Shown: positions 7,026-16,410 of the stretch, in pieces
Position numbering within the stretch: position 1 is the stretch's first letter
Layout: each line of letters begins with the position of its first letter
Assembly (NCBI GenBank): GCA_949285735.1
Contig: CASEAQ010000020.1
Location: 1 to 40,624, forward strand
Direction of reading: 5' to 3'
DNA: 40,624 bases
DNA from: an uncultured Bacteroidales bacterium
GTDB taxonomy: Bacteria > Bacteroidota > Bacteroidia > Bacteroidales > Muribaculaceae
Translations under genes and position numbers: made by a program
The notes under the pieces: model-generated
Told to the model about the DNA's origin: nothing
Databases searched by the model: none
What the model saw: the letters and a program-made list of their open reading frames with translations, nothing else

Positions 7026-10000
7026 ATGAATTTCAGATTTATCCTCTTTTTGCTCCTCATGACCATGTTGTGCCCTTTTGCTGCGGCATTGCCGGCTGCC
7101 AAGGCGAGTTATTCGTTTGTGCGAATCGGCAGCGAAAATGGTTTGTCGCAAAGCAACGTCAAGGCGATTTTGCAAGATAGCTATGGGTTCATGTGGTTTG
7201 GAACCAAGAACGGGTTGAACCGCTACGATGGCAACCGCATCGTGTGCTTCGACTGCCACGATGCCGAAAAGAAGCTCAGCAACCATAACATCTCGGCTCT
7301 GTTTGAAGATGACAATCGCCGCCTGTGGGTGGGTACCGACGAAGGTGTGTACATCTATGACTTGCGACGCGATGAATTTTCCTTTATCGACAATCTCGCC
7401 CCCGACGGACAGATGATGACTACATGGGTTGCCTGTATCGAGAAGGACTTGAGCGGGAACATTTGGATTGTCATACCCGAAAAAGGAGTTTTCAGGTGGA
7501 GCGACAACGAACTGTTTCACTATACTTTGCCCGTGCGCGATCAACCGAGCGACTTGTGTGTGACTGACAACGGCGAAGTGTGGGTGTGTGGTTGGAACAT
7601 GGGGCTGATGAAGTATGACCACGCCGCCGACAAGTTTGTGCAGGTGAGCCGTGACCGCACTGGGCGTTCGTTGCTTGGCATCGAAACCAACACTATAAGC
7701 GCCTATGGAGATTGCTTGGTTATGGCGGTGCAGAATGGTGGGTTGAAAAAGTATGACTATAAGCAAGACTTGCTACAAGATATTGTAGTTGACGAGTTGC
7801 GTCACACGTTTGTAAGGAACGCCGAGGTGTATGGCGACGAGATATGGGCGGGCACGCACGACGGGCTTTATGTAATTAATGAAAAGACGGGTGATGTCGT
7901 GCATTCACGGTCGAGCATGATAGACCATTACAGTCTATCCGACAACATTATCTATTCGATATACCGCGACAGGGAGGGTGGAACTTGGCTCGGAACAATG
8001 TTTGGCGGTGTCAACTATTATGCCAATCGAAATTTCAATTTCTACAAGTTCTTGCCGCGCAACGACGGCAATTCTTTATCGGGGCGTCGCATACGTGAAC
8101 TTGTTGCCGATGGGAGCAGTATTTGGGTCGGTACTGAAGATGCAGGATTGAATGAACTCGATGTTGACAGTTACACCATTAGGAGATGTACAAGTCCTGC
8201 CGCGGTGAAGGAGGCTGTGACGCTTGCCATTTGTGTCCACCAGGGTGTTACGTTTTGCAGTTATTTCAAGGGTGGCTTGCAAGTGATTGACCAGCAAGGT
8301 GGCACGAAGTTTTATAATAATTCGCAATTGAATATCGACAATAGCATATATGCCCTTGTGGTTGACAGCAAGGGCAGGTTGTGGGCTGGCGGCGATGCCG
8401 GGCTTTACTGGTCGGAGTCGTCCACCGAGTTGCAGTTCAAGCCTGTAACTAATTTGAATGATATATGGGTGTGGGATATATTGGAAACCAGTGACGGCAA
8501 TTTGTGGCTCACAACGATGGGATATGGAGTGGCTCGGTTTAATCCGGCTACAGGGCAGGTTAAGTTTTACACCAATAACCCTGACGACGACAAGTCGATA
8601 AGTTCCAACTCGGTGAGTTCGGTAATGGAAGACTCGTCGGGAAATTTGTGGTTTTCGACCGACCGTGGAGGTATATGCCGCTACAATGCCGCTACCGACG
8701 ATTTCTCTTGTTTCTCGCTCGACCAGGGATTCCCCGACGATGTTGCATACGAAATTCTTGAAGACAGTAACGGCTATTTGTGGTTTGGCACGAATTGTGG
8801 CTTGGTAAAATTTAATCCACGAGATGGCTATGTGCGCACCTATACCACCAAAGACGGATTGTGCAGCAACCAGTTTAATTACAAGTCGGCGGAGAAAGGC
8901 AACGACGGACGGTTTTATTTTGGAACAATCGACGGGCTTGTGTCGTTCAATCCCGATGCCGACATAGAGCTGCTGCCCGATGCGCCGATATACTTCACGC
9001 GGCTGTCAATAGCCAATGAAGAGGTTACCGAGCATTCACCCGATTCGCCGCTTAAGGAGAGCATACTCGAAGCCGACAAAATCACTTTGCCCTATGACAA
9101 GGCAAGCATAAGCCTTGACATTGCCCTGTTGTCCTATTCCACATCGCCTGTCAATGAATATTATTATATGCTCGAACCGGTTGACAAGCATTGGATAAGG
9201 TCGAGCCAGGCGAGCATCCAGTATGCCAATTTGTCGCCGGGCGAGTATGTGCTGCACGTCAGTGCCACCAATGGCGACAGTGAAGCATTGGAAAGGGGCG
9301 ATGTTCCGTCGCGCTCGTTGGCAATCACTGTTTTGTCGCCGTGGTGGAGTTCAGATATTGCCATCGTTTGCTGGATTGTGCTGGCAGTGTGCTTGTTCAC
9401 GGTGTGGTTTATATGGTATCGCCGGCACAAAAACAAGCAGTTGTCAGAGCGGCAGAAGTTGTTTGAGGTGGAAAAAGAGAAGGAACTGTATGAAAACAAG
9501 GTTGACTTCTTTACCGAAATTGCCCACGAGATACGCACTCCGTTGACGCTCATCAACGGACCGCTTGAGATAATAAAGGAGCAGGGCGATGTGCAAAATC
9601 CACGATTGGCAAAGAATTTGAAAGTGATTGAGCAAAATACCAAGCGATTGCTCGACCTTGCCTCGCAGCTGCTCGACTTCCAGAAAATTGGTGCCAACAA
9701 GTTGAAGCTGAAGTATGAGATTGTTGACGTGTCGCAACTGTTGCGCGAAACGGTGGCTCGCTTTGAGCCGACGTTTGCCCACGACAACAAGTCGCTGACA
9801 ATAACTCGCTGTGTTGATAATCTTGTGGCTTGCATCGACAAGGAGGCTATTACCAAGATATTCAGCAATTTGTTGAATAATGCCTTGAAATATGGTCAAA
9901 AGACTATAACGGTAGAACTGTTGCAGCGCGACAATAAGTTTGTGGTGCGCGTGTCGAGCGACGGCACCAAGATACCGCAGGAACGCTCGGAGCAGATTTT

Positions 10001-11108
10001 TGAACCATTCTATCAGCTTGACAACCGCACCAAGGAGAAGCGCGGAGTGGGTATAGGTTTGTCGTTGTCGCGTTCGCTCGCGATGGCACACAAGGGCACG
10101 TTGATACTCGATGCCAATCCCGATGAACAAACCAACACATTTGTGCTCACCATTCCGTTGAATACCAATGGCGGGCAAGTGCCGGTGCCAGTGGCGGCTG
10201 CGGCGACGAACAGCAACGAAGTGATTATGGAAGCCGAAGATGGCGAATATGCCGACGACGGGCAGGAAGATATGCACGACTACAGGATTTTGGTCGTGGA
10301 AGACGAGCCAGAGTTGCTCGATATCTTGTGCGAACGGTTGTCGCAGTCGTTTGAAGTGGAACGTGCCACCAACGGCAAAGAGGCACTCGAAGTGCTGAAG
10401 CAGTGCAATGTAGATCTCATTCTTAGCGATGTGATGATGCCCGTGATGAATGGTGTGGAATTGTGCAAAAGCGTTAAGTCGGATCTCGATTTGTGCCATA
10501 TCCCGGTAATTTTCCTTACTGCGAAGAATGATATTAACAGCAAAATAACTGGTTTGAAAGCTGGCGGCGAGGCTTATATTGAGAAGCCATTCTCATACGA
10601 CTATCTGAAGTCGCAAATCGTGTCGATGCTCACCAACCGGCAAAAGGAGCGTGAGGCATTCTCCAAACGCCCATTCTTCCCCATGCGCAATATGCAGATG
10701 AGCAGCGAGGACAAGGCTTTTATGGACAAACTGCTGAAGGTAATCAACGACCACATTACCGATGAACAATTCAATGTGGCGCAGCTTGCCGATGAGTTGT
10801 GCATGAGCCGTTCGAGCCTGTTGCGTAAAATCAAGAGCGTGTTCAACCTGCCGCCACTCGACTTCATTCGACTCATAAAGCTGAAGAAGGCTGCCGAGCT
10901 CATTCAAGAGGGCAAGTACAAGGTGGGCGAGGTGTGCTTCATGGTGGGATTCAGTTCACACAGCTACTTCAGCAAGTTGTTCAGCAAGCAATTTGGAATG
11001 TCGCCAAAAGATTTTGAGCGTCAGGTGCAGGCGCAGCGCGAGAAGTCGGGCAGCCGTCAAGATGTGGCTGAAGAATTGGTGCAGATGCAGCAAAGCCCGT
11101 CGGAGTGA
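7026..11108 (+). CDS. Hybrid two-component system sensor/regulator (HTCS)
   Basis: The 1360-residue protein joins a sensor and its response regulator in one chain, the usual PUL regulator of Bacteroidales. In order it has a signal sequence; a periplasmic two-bladed propeller sensor built of Reg_prop-type repeats (many W.GT..GL.R/Y motifs, ~30-690); a Y_Y_Y domain (~700-765); one membrane helix (~778-800); a histidine kinase with His834 in FTEIAHEIRTPLT and an ATPase domain (~930-1040); a receiver with acidic EDE and phospho-acceptor Asp1135 in LSDVMMP; and an AraC-type HTH at the C-terminus (~1250-1350). A TTG 12 bases upstream is rejected in favour of ATG at 7026, which begins the signal peptide. 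It is divergent from GH95-GH92 and followed at 92 bp by GH2-SASA. It probably senses an oligosaccharide of the target glycan and activates the PUL promoters; the tandem repeats at 6552 and 34518 are its likely sites. Confidence 0.95.
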   Translation: MNFRFILFLLLMTMLCPFAAALPAAKASYSFVRIGSENGLSQSNVKAILQDSYGFMWFGTKNGLNRYDGNRIVCFDCHDAEKKLSNHNISALFEDDNRRLWVGTDEGVYIYDLRRDEFSFIDNLAPDGQMMTTWVACIEKDLSGNIWIVIPEKGVFRWSDNELFHYTLPVRDQPSDLCVTDNGEVWVCGWNMGLMKYDHAADKFVQVSRDRTGRSLLGIETNTISAYGDCLVMAVQNGGLKKYDYKQDLLQDIVVDELRHTFVRNAEVYGDEIWAGTHDGLYVINEKTGDVVHSRSSMIDHYSLSDNIIYSIYRDREGGTWLGTMFGGVNYYANRNFNFYKFLPRNDGNSLSGRRIRELVADGSSIWVGTEDAGLNELDVDSYTIRRCTSPAAVKEAVTLAICVHQGVTFCSYFKGGLQVIDQQGGTKFYNNSQLNIDNSIYALVVDSKGRLWAGGDAGLYWSESSTELQFKPVTNLNDIWVWDILETSDGNLWLTTMGYGVARFNPATGQVKFYTNNPDDDKSISSNSVSSVMEDSSGNLWFSTDRGGICRYNAATDDFSCFSLDQGFPDDVAYEILEDSNGYLWFGTNCGLVKFNPRDGYVRTYTTKDGLCSNQFNYKSAEKGNDGRFYFGTIDGLVSFNPDADIELLPDAPIYFTRLSIANEEVTEHSPDSPLKESILEADKITLPYDKASISLDIALLSYSTSPVNEYYYMLEPVDKHWIRSSQASIQYANLSPGEYVLHVSATNGDSEALERGDVPSRSLAITVLSPWWSSDIAIVCWIVLAVCLFTVWFIWYRRHKNKQLSERQKLFEVEKEKELYENKVDFFTEIAHEIRTPLTLINGPLEIIKEQGDVQNPRLAKNLKVIEQNTKRLLDLASQLLDFQKIGANKLKLKYEIVDVSQLLRETVARFEPTFAHDNKSLTITRCVDNLVACIDKEAITKIFSNLLNNALKYGQKTITVELLQRDNKFVVRVSSDGTKIPQERSEQIFEPFYQLDNRTKEKRGVGIGLSLSRSLAMAHKGTLILDANPDEQTNTFVLTIPLNTNGGQVPVPVAAAATNSNEVIMEAEDGEYADDGQEDMHDYRILVVEDEPELLDILCERLSQSFEVERATNGKEALEVLKQCNVDLILSDVMMPVMNGVELCKSVKSDLDLCHIPVIFLTAKNDINSKITGLKAGGEAYIEKPFSYDYLKSQIVSMLTNRQKEREAFSKRPFFPMRNMQMSSEDKAFMDKLLKVINDHITDEQFNVAQLADELCMSRSSLLRKIKSVFNLPPLDFIRLIKLKKAAELIQEGKYKVGEVCFMVGFSSHSYFSKLFSKQFGMSPKDFERQVQAQREKSGSRQDVAEELVQMQQSPSE

Positions 11109-11164
11109 CGCATATTTGTCATTTAATGGCGTGTATGTTTTAACGTCGATATGTCGGTGTAGGA

Positions 11165-11172
11165 TAATTTTG
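11165..11172 (+). promoter_or_regulatory. -7 box (TAATTTTG) before the GH2-SASA genes
   Basis: TAATTTTG lies 28 bases before the GH2 start, in the 92-bp gap after the HTCS. There is no TTTG at -33. A degenerate relative of the operator element (TGACGCATATTTGTC, 11106-11120) sits about 45 bp upstream. GH2 and SASA may therefore be expressed separately from the HTCS. Confidence 0.45.
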
Positions 11173-11200
11173 TGCCATAACATAAACCTATTTTACACCG

Positions 11201-14152
11201 ATGAATTTAAGGAAATTTTTATTCGCGTCATTAGCTGTGCTACTGTCGTTTTTCGGCGTGGCACAGGCAAAAGAGTTTTATCTGCATAGCGACGACGGCA
11301 GCGCGCGCTGGACTGTGATGCCGGCAGCATCGGTCGCCGATGTGCAGCAGTTGTTCAAGCAGGGATATACCAATCCCGACGAAGTGGAGGCTGTGGTGCC
11401 GGGAACGGTTTTCACTGCTTATGTCAATGCCGGAAAGGAGAAAGACCCCAATTTCGGCGACAACATTCACAATGTTGACAGGTCGAAGTATGACCGCAGT
11501 TTCTGGTATCGCACATCGTTTACGGTGCCGAGCGACTTCGACAAGGATTATGTGTGGCTCAATTTCCGTGGTATAAATCGTCGAGGCGACATTTACCTGA
11601 ATGGGCAGTTCCTTGGCACTCTCGACGGGTTCATGCACCGTGGTTGTTTCGATGTGTCGCCGTTGCTCGACCGCGACGGCGAGAATGTACTTGCCGTACT
11701 CGTGCATATACCCAAGACACCGCTTGCCAACCAAGGGAGTCCAAACTACCTTTCGAGTGCCGGTTGGGACTGGATGCCATACGTGCCGGGGCTTAACAGC
11801 GGCATCACCGACAAGGTGTATTTGTCTAACACGGGTGCGACGACGCTGAAAGACACATGGGTTCGCTCGGCTGTTCCAACGAGGGCGATAGGCGAGCTGA
11901 CTGTCTCTACCGAAGTGACCAACAATGGCAGCGAGAAGTCGAGTGTGGAGCTAAAAGGCACTATCATGCCTGGTAATGTGGAATTTTCGCAAACGGTGGA
12001 ACTTGCTCCGGGCGAAACTAAGACCCTGAGTTTCGACAAACGCTATTACAAGCAGCTCGTTATCAACAATCCTCGTTTGTGGTGGCCCAATGGCTACGGC
12101 AATCCCGACTTGTATAATTGCCGCCTTGAGGTGGTGCAAGACGGGGTGGTGTCGGACTGCCAAAGTGTGGATTTCGGTATCAAGGAGTATTCCTACGACA
12201 AAGACGGCGGCGTGTTCCATATCAAGATTAACGGTGTGCCAGTGTTTGTGAAAGGTGCCGACTGGGGCATGTCGGAATATATGCTGCGTTGCCGCGGTGA
12301 GGAGTACGAGACAAAGATAAGGTTGCACAAGGAGATGAACTTCAATATGATACGCAACTGGCTCGGCTCTGTCACCGACGACGAGTTTTATCAATATTGC
12401 GACAAGTATGGTATTATGGTGTGGGATGACTTCTGGATTAACTCCAACCCCAATTTGCCATACGACTTGAACGCCTTTAACAACAATATGATAGAAAAGA
12501 TAAAGCGAGTGCGCAACCACCCGTGCGTGGCTGTGTGGTGTGGTGACAACGAGGGTACGCCCGAACCGCCGCTCACGGGGTGGATGGCTGAAAACATAAA
12601 GACTTTCGACGGCGGTGACCGCTATTTCCAGCCTCGTTCAAATGCCGGCGGGTTGAGCGGTAGCGGCCCGTGGGGTGCGAAAGACCAGCGATGGTACTTC
12701 TTGCCCTATCCCGTATATGGACTTGACGACCAGATGCAATGTGGCTGGGGGTTCCGCACAGAAATAGGTACTGCCGTAGTGCCAAATGTGGAAAGTTTGC
12801 GTAAATTTATGCCTGAGAAAGATTTGTGGCCCATCAACGATATGTGGAACTTGCATTATTTCGGTTCAAACGCCGGCAACGGGCTTCCCGACCAGTATGC
12901 TGCCGACATCAACAACAAGTATGGCACAGCTACGGGCGTGGAAGACTTCTGCCGCAAGGCGCAGCTCATCAACCTTGAGTCGAACAAGGCTCTATATGAG
13001 GGTTGGCTCGACCGTATGTGGAACGATGCTTCGGGCGTGATGAACTGGATGGGACAGTCGGCTTATCCGTCGATGGTGTGGCAAACGTATGACTACTACT
13101 ACGACCTCACCGGTGCATATTTTGGTTGCAAGAGCGGTTGCGAACCGTTGCACATCTTCTGGAATCCTGTCACCGACGAGGTGAAGGTTGCCAACACCAC
13201 AAAGCAAGATTATGAGGGCTTGACTGCCGAGGTGGCTGTTTACAATATGGATGGCAAGGTTGTCGAAAGGTATTCAAAGAGTGCGACAATCAACAGCCCC
13301 TCAAACACTGCGGCCACATGCTTTGTCATAGATTTCGAGAAAGGGCGTGATATAATCTCACGTGGCAAGACTGCGGTGGCTTCATCTACATCGGTCGGCG
13401 ATGCGTCAATGGTGATTGACTGCGACAAAAATACTCGATGGGCTGCCGAGAAAGCCGACAACGAGTGGATATATGTTGACCTTGGCGAGGTGATGCCAGT
13501 GGGAGGCGTGCGCCTCGACTGGGAAGCAGCCTACGGAAAAGAATACAAGATAGAGGTTTCGACCGACGGCAAACGCTGGACCGAGAAATTCCACGTGACC
13601 GATGGTGAACCGGGTATGAGGGAGATTATCTTCCCCGACGTTGATGCCCGATATGTGCGCCTGCTTGGGTTGAAACTTGGCTGGTGGTTTGGCTATTCGT
13701 TGTGGAGCATGGACGTGCTTGGCGGCGTGAAGCCTTCGCAAGGATTGAGCGATGTGCATTTCATTCGCCTCACGTTGAAGGACAAGAATGGCAACACCGT
13801 CTCGGAAAACAACTATTGGCGAGGCAACGACCGTTGCGACTTCACTGCACTCAACGATTTGCAGCCTGTTGACTTGAAGGTTTCGTCGAAACTTGTTCGC
13901 AGCGGCGACGGACGTGCCACAATCAATGCCACCGTCAGCTTGCCTTCGTCGGCAAAAAGCCCAGCCTTTGCAGTGCACCTCCAGGCTTTGCGCAAGAGTG
14001 ATGGCGAACGTCTGTTGCCGGCTATAACGAGCGACAACTATTTTACGCTCATACCTGGCGAGAAAAAGGTTGTGACTATCGAGATGGACGAAGCGTTGCT
14101 CGAAGGCGATGATTATACACTTTCGGTAATACCTTACAACAATAAAAAATAA
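11201..14152 (+). CDS. GH2 exo-beta-glycosidase (exo-glucosaminidase / beta-mannosidase type) with F5/8C domain
   Basis: The protein has 983 residues and a signal peptide ending at AQA. The N-terminal GH2 sugar-binding domain contains VPGTVFTAYVNAG and WYRTSF, then SSAGWDWMPY and WWPNGYGNPDLYN, as in the CsxA exo-beta-D-glucosaminidase and endo-beta-mannosidase branch of GH2. The catalytic barrel carries acid/base Glu451 in WCGDNEG and the probable nucleophile Glu521 in FRTEIGT; their spacing of 70 is close to the 72 of CsxA (Glu469/Glu541, from memory). A galactose-binding-like F5/8 type C domain (~725-850) is inserted between the barrel and the C-terminal immunoglobulin-like domain. It would act on beta-linked glucosamine or mannose. 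It precedes the SASA esterase by 8 bases in one operon. The family is certain; the substrate is open. Confidence 0.88.
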   Translation: MNLRKFLFASLAVLLSFFGVAQAKEFYLHSDDGSARWTVMPAASVADVQQLFKQGYTNPDEVEAVVPGTVFTAYVNAGKEKDPNFGDNIHNVDRSKYDRSFWYRTSFTVPSDFDKDYVWLNFRGINRRGDIYLNGQFLGTLDGFMHRGCFDVSPLLDRDGENVLAVLVHIPKTPLANQGSPNYLSSAGWDWMPYVPGLNSGITDKVYLSNTGATTLKDTWVRSAVPTRAIGELTVSTEVTNNGSEKSSVELKGTIMPGNVEFSQTVELAPGETKTLSFDKRYYKQLVINNPRLWWPNGYGNPDLYNCRLEVVQDGVVSDCQSVDFGIKEYSYDKDGGVFHIKINGVPVFVKGADWGMSEYMLRCRGEEYETKIRLHKEMNFNMIRNWLGSVTDDEFYQYCDKYGIMVWDDFWINSNPNLPYDLNAFNNNMIEKIKRVRNHPCVAVWCGDNEGTPEPPLTGWMAENIKTFDGGDRYFQPRSNAGGLSGSGPWGAKDQRWYFLPYPVYGLDDQMQCGWGFRTEIGTAVVPNVESLRKFMPEKDLWPINDMWNLHYFGSNAGNGLPDQYAADINNKYGTATGVEDFCRKAQLINLESNKALYEGWLDRMWNDASGVMNWMGQSAYPSMVWQTYDYYYDLTGAYFGCKSGCEPLHIFWNPVTDEVKVANTTKQDYEGLTAEVAVYNMDGKVVERYSKSATINSPSNTAATCFVIDFEKGRDIISRGKTAVASSTSVGDASMVIDCDKNTRWAAEKADNEWIYVDLGEVMPVGGVRLDWEAAYGKEYKIEVSTDGKRWTEKFHVTDGEPGMREIIFPDVDARYVRLLGLKLGWWFGYSLWSMDVLGGVKPSQGLSDVHFIRLTLKDKNGNTVSENNYWRGNDRCDFTALNDLQPVDLKVSSKLVRSGDGRATINATVSLPSSAKSPAFAVHLQALRKSDGERLLPAITSDNYFTLIPGEKKVVTIEMDEALLEGDDYTLSVIPYNNKK

Positions 14153-14160
14153 AAAATTAT

Positions 14161-16143
14161 ATGGATAAGATATTAAAAAAAGCCATTGTGGCAGGTGTGG
14201 CTGGATTGGCAGCTCTGGCTGGGGGCGACCTCAATGCACGTGTGACGCTTCCCGGCATTTTCACCGACAACATGGTGCTGCAACGCAACGACACGGTTAC
14301 GCTTTACGGCACTGCCGACAAGAATAGCCGAGTGACAGTAAAGGCTGGTTGGCTGCGCGATGCGGTCGAGGCTCGCTCGGGTGCCGATGGCACATGGAGC
14401 GTCAGGGTGGCAACTGCCGATGCCGGCGGTCCCTACGAGATTGCAATTTCCGACGGCAAAGAGTTGAAGTTGCGCAATGTAATGCTTGGCGAAGTGTGGT
14501 TCTGCTCGGGGCAATCCAACATGGAGATGCCGCTTGCCGGGTGGGGCAAAATCAAGGATTATGAGCAGGAAGTTGCCAATGCCAATTACCCTAATATTCG
14601 CCTCTATCTTGTGAAGCAAGCCACATCGATTGTGCCTACCGACAAGGTGGAATCGCCGCTCGGCGGGTGGCAGGAATGTTCGCCCTCGACTGTTCCCGAA
14701 TTTTCGTCGCTTGCCTACTTCTTTGCTCGCCGCCTGTGGCAGGAACTTGGTGTGCCTGTGGGCGTTGTGGCAAGCACATGGGGCGGAACTCCTGCCGAGG
14801 CGTGGACGAGTGCCGAGACGCTGAAGAATGTGTATGGTTACAGCGAGAAGATTGCCGACTTGGAGGCTCTCGGCTTTGACAGCGACAAGATTTTTGCACT
14901 CTACCAAAAGCAACTCGATGAGTGGAAAGCTGCCGTGTATAAAATCGATGAGGGATATGATGCAGCTGGCAAGGAACGCTGGATAGGCGAGGAGGTTGAC
15001 GACTCGGGTTGGAGCGAGATGTCTGTGCCCAACTATATCGAGCAAGCCGGTCTGTCGGCATTTGATGGCGTGGTGTGGTTTCGCCGCACCGTCGAGGTGC
15101 CGCAGCAGTGGGCTGGCAAGGAGTTGAAACTCGACTTGGGCGCAATCGACGATGAAGACATTGTTTACTGGAACGGCAAGAAGATTGCCGAGGGGAGCGG
15201 ATACAACACTCCGCGGCACTACGTGGTTCCTGCGGCGTGTGTCAAGGCTGGTAGGAATGTTATCGTCGTCAGGGATTTCGACACTGGCGGCGAGGGCGGT
15301 CTCACCGGACCTGCCGATGCCATGGCGTTGCACCGTGGCGGCAAGGAATCTATCTCGCTTGCTGGCGCATGGAAATATCGTGTGGGCTGCTCGCTTGTTG
15401 ACATGCCGGCATTGCCCATGTCGCCCGGCAGTTCGAGCCACCCCACCACTTTGTTCAATGCTATGGTCAACCCGTGGCTGAAGTATAAGTTCAAGGGAGC
15501 GATATGGTACCAGGGCGAAGCCAACGTGGGGCGTGCCAAGGAGTATGAAACGCTGTTCCAGTCGCTCATATACGACTGGCGCAAGCACTTTGGCGACGAC
15601 GATATGCCATTCTACTTCGTGCAGCTTGCCAATTATTTGCAACGTGCCGATGTGCAACCCGAATCGCAATGGGCTGCCTTGCGCGAGGCTCAGGCTGCGG
15701 CATTGCACATGGAAAATACGGGCATGATGGTGAATATCGACTTGGGCGAAGCCAACGACATCCATCCGAAGAACAAGCAGGAAGTGGGTCGCCGCTTGTC
15801 GGCTATAGCACTGTCGCGCACCTACGGCTTGGATATTGTGGCAAGCGCACCTGTTTACAAGGATTATGTGGTGACAGGCAACCGTGTGTGTATCACGTTT
15901 GATATTCCTTCCGACGGTGAGCCGTTTGTGGAATCGAACGACGTGAAAGGCTTTGTCGTTGCTGGCAGCGACCGTGTGTTCCACAAGGCAAAGGCTTACA
16001 CCGAGAATGGCAAGGTCGTGGTTTATTCCGACGAAGTGGATATTCCCGTTGCAGTGCGTTATGGCTGGGCTGACAATCCCGAGTGCACATTGAAGACCGC
16101 TTCGGGCTTCAGCGTAGCACCTTTCCGCACCGACAATTGGTGA
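14161..16143 (+). CDS. SASA-family carbohydrate esterase (sialate O-acetylesterase-like)
   Basis: The protein has 660 residues with an N-terminal hydrophobic export signal. The SASA/DUF303 hydrolase core holds the nucleophile Ser119 in CSGQSNMEM and the catalytic dyad Asp533-x-His535 in NDIHPKN; WYQGEAN near the middle is another family block. A beta-galactosidase-like jelly-roll domain (~residues 275-350, with WFRRTVEVP and LGAIDDEDIVYWNGK) interrupts the core, the usual layout of the long forms. Family members remove O-acetyl groups from sialic acids or from xylose and other sugars. It starts 8 bases after GH2, so the two are probably cotranscribed. It would deacetylate the glycan before exo-enzymes act. 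Whether sialic acid is the real acceptor is unknown; no sialidase is in the window. Confidence 0.88.
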   Translation: MDKILKKAIVAGVAGLAALAGGDLNARVTLPGIFTDNMVLQRNDTVTLYGTADKNSRVTVKAGWLRDAVEARSGADGTWSVRVATADAGGPYEIAISDGKELKLRNVMLGEVWFCSGQSNMEMPLAGWGKIKDYEQEVANANYPNIRLYLVKQATSIVPTDKVESPLGGWQECSPSTVPEFSSLAYFFARRLWQELGVPVGVVASTWGGTPAEAWTSAETLKNVYGYSEKIADLEALGFDSDKIFALYQKQLDEWKAAVYKIDEGYDAAGKERWIGEEVDDSGWSEMSVPNYIEQAGLSAFDGVVWFRRTVEVPQQWAGKELKLDLGAIDDEDIVYWNGKKIAEGSGYNTPRHYVVPAACVKAGRNVIVVRDFDTGGEGGLTGPADAMALHRGGKESISLAGAWKYRVGCSLVDMPALPMSPGSSSHPTTLFNAMVNPWLKYKFKGAIWYQGEANVGRAKEYETLFQSLIYDWRKHFGDDDMPFYFVQLANYLQRADVQPESQWAALREAQAAALHMENTGMMVNIDLGEANDIHPKNKQEVGRRLSAIALSRTYGLDIVASAPVYKDYVVTGNRVCITFDIPSDGEPFVESNDVKGFVVAGSDRVFHKAKAYTENGKVVVYSDEVDIPVAVRYGWADNPECTLKTASGFSVAPFRTDNW

Positions 16144-16164
16144 AAACTATATAAAATAACACTT

Positions 16165-16213
16165 AAAAGGGTCGTGTCATTGCTCCATACAGAGCTTGAC
16201 ACGACCCTTTTTT
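16165..16213 (+). terminator. Strong rho-independent terminator after the SASA gene
   Basis: AAAAGGGTCGTGTCA (16165-16179) pairs perfectly over 15 bp with 16197-16211, followed by more T residues. The symmetric A/T ends would also permit function on the minus strand, between the converging GH2-SASA and GH97 transcripts. Confidence 0.9.
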
Positions 16214-16276
16214 CTGTTAGTTTTTATGCGATACGCTTGTATGACATTATGAGGTACAGCTCTTTCATTTAAAGAT

Positions 16277-16303
16277 GGAACGAGGGGGCGGCTCCGCCGT
16301 TCC
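16277..16303. repeat. GC-rich interrupted inverted repeat
   Basis: GGAAC (16277-16281) and GTTCC (16299-16303) enclose GGCG/CGCC, with a 5-base bulge on one side. It is much richer in GC than the sequence around it and lies in the non-coding gap between two terminators. Function unknown; possibly a remnant of a dispersed repeat. Confidence 0.4.
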
Positions 16304-16351
16304 GTGTTTCGTAGCATACCGTCATTACACTTGATGGCTGCAGCTGGTGCA

Positions 16352-16390
16352 AAAAATAGGACGTACAGAATGGTCCTGTGCGTCCTATTG
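16352..16390 (-). terminator. Terminator of the eight-gene PUL operon (after GH97)
   Basis: On the minus strand a 14-bp stem (positions 16377-16390 with 16356-16369, one wobble, 7-base loop) is followed by a run of T residues. It lies 21 bases beyond the GH97 stop and ends the operon. Confidence 0.85.
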
Positions 16391-16410
16391 TCATGAGAAT
16401 TGGAGTATGC

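Noticed and set aside
14173-15984. Long minus-strand open frame (603 codons) opposite the SASA gene
   Set aside because: Its translation has no family resemblance and is His/Arg-rich, as expected from the complement of a coding strand; the plus-strand gene has clear catalytic motifs.
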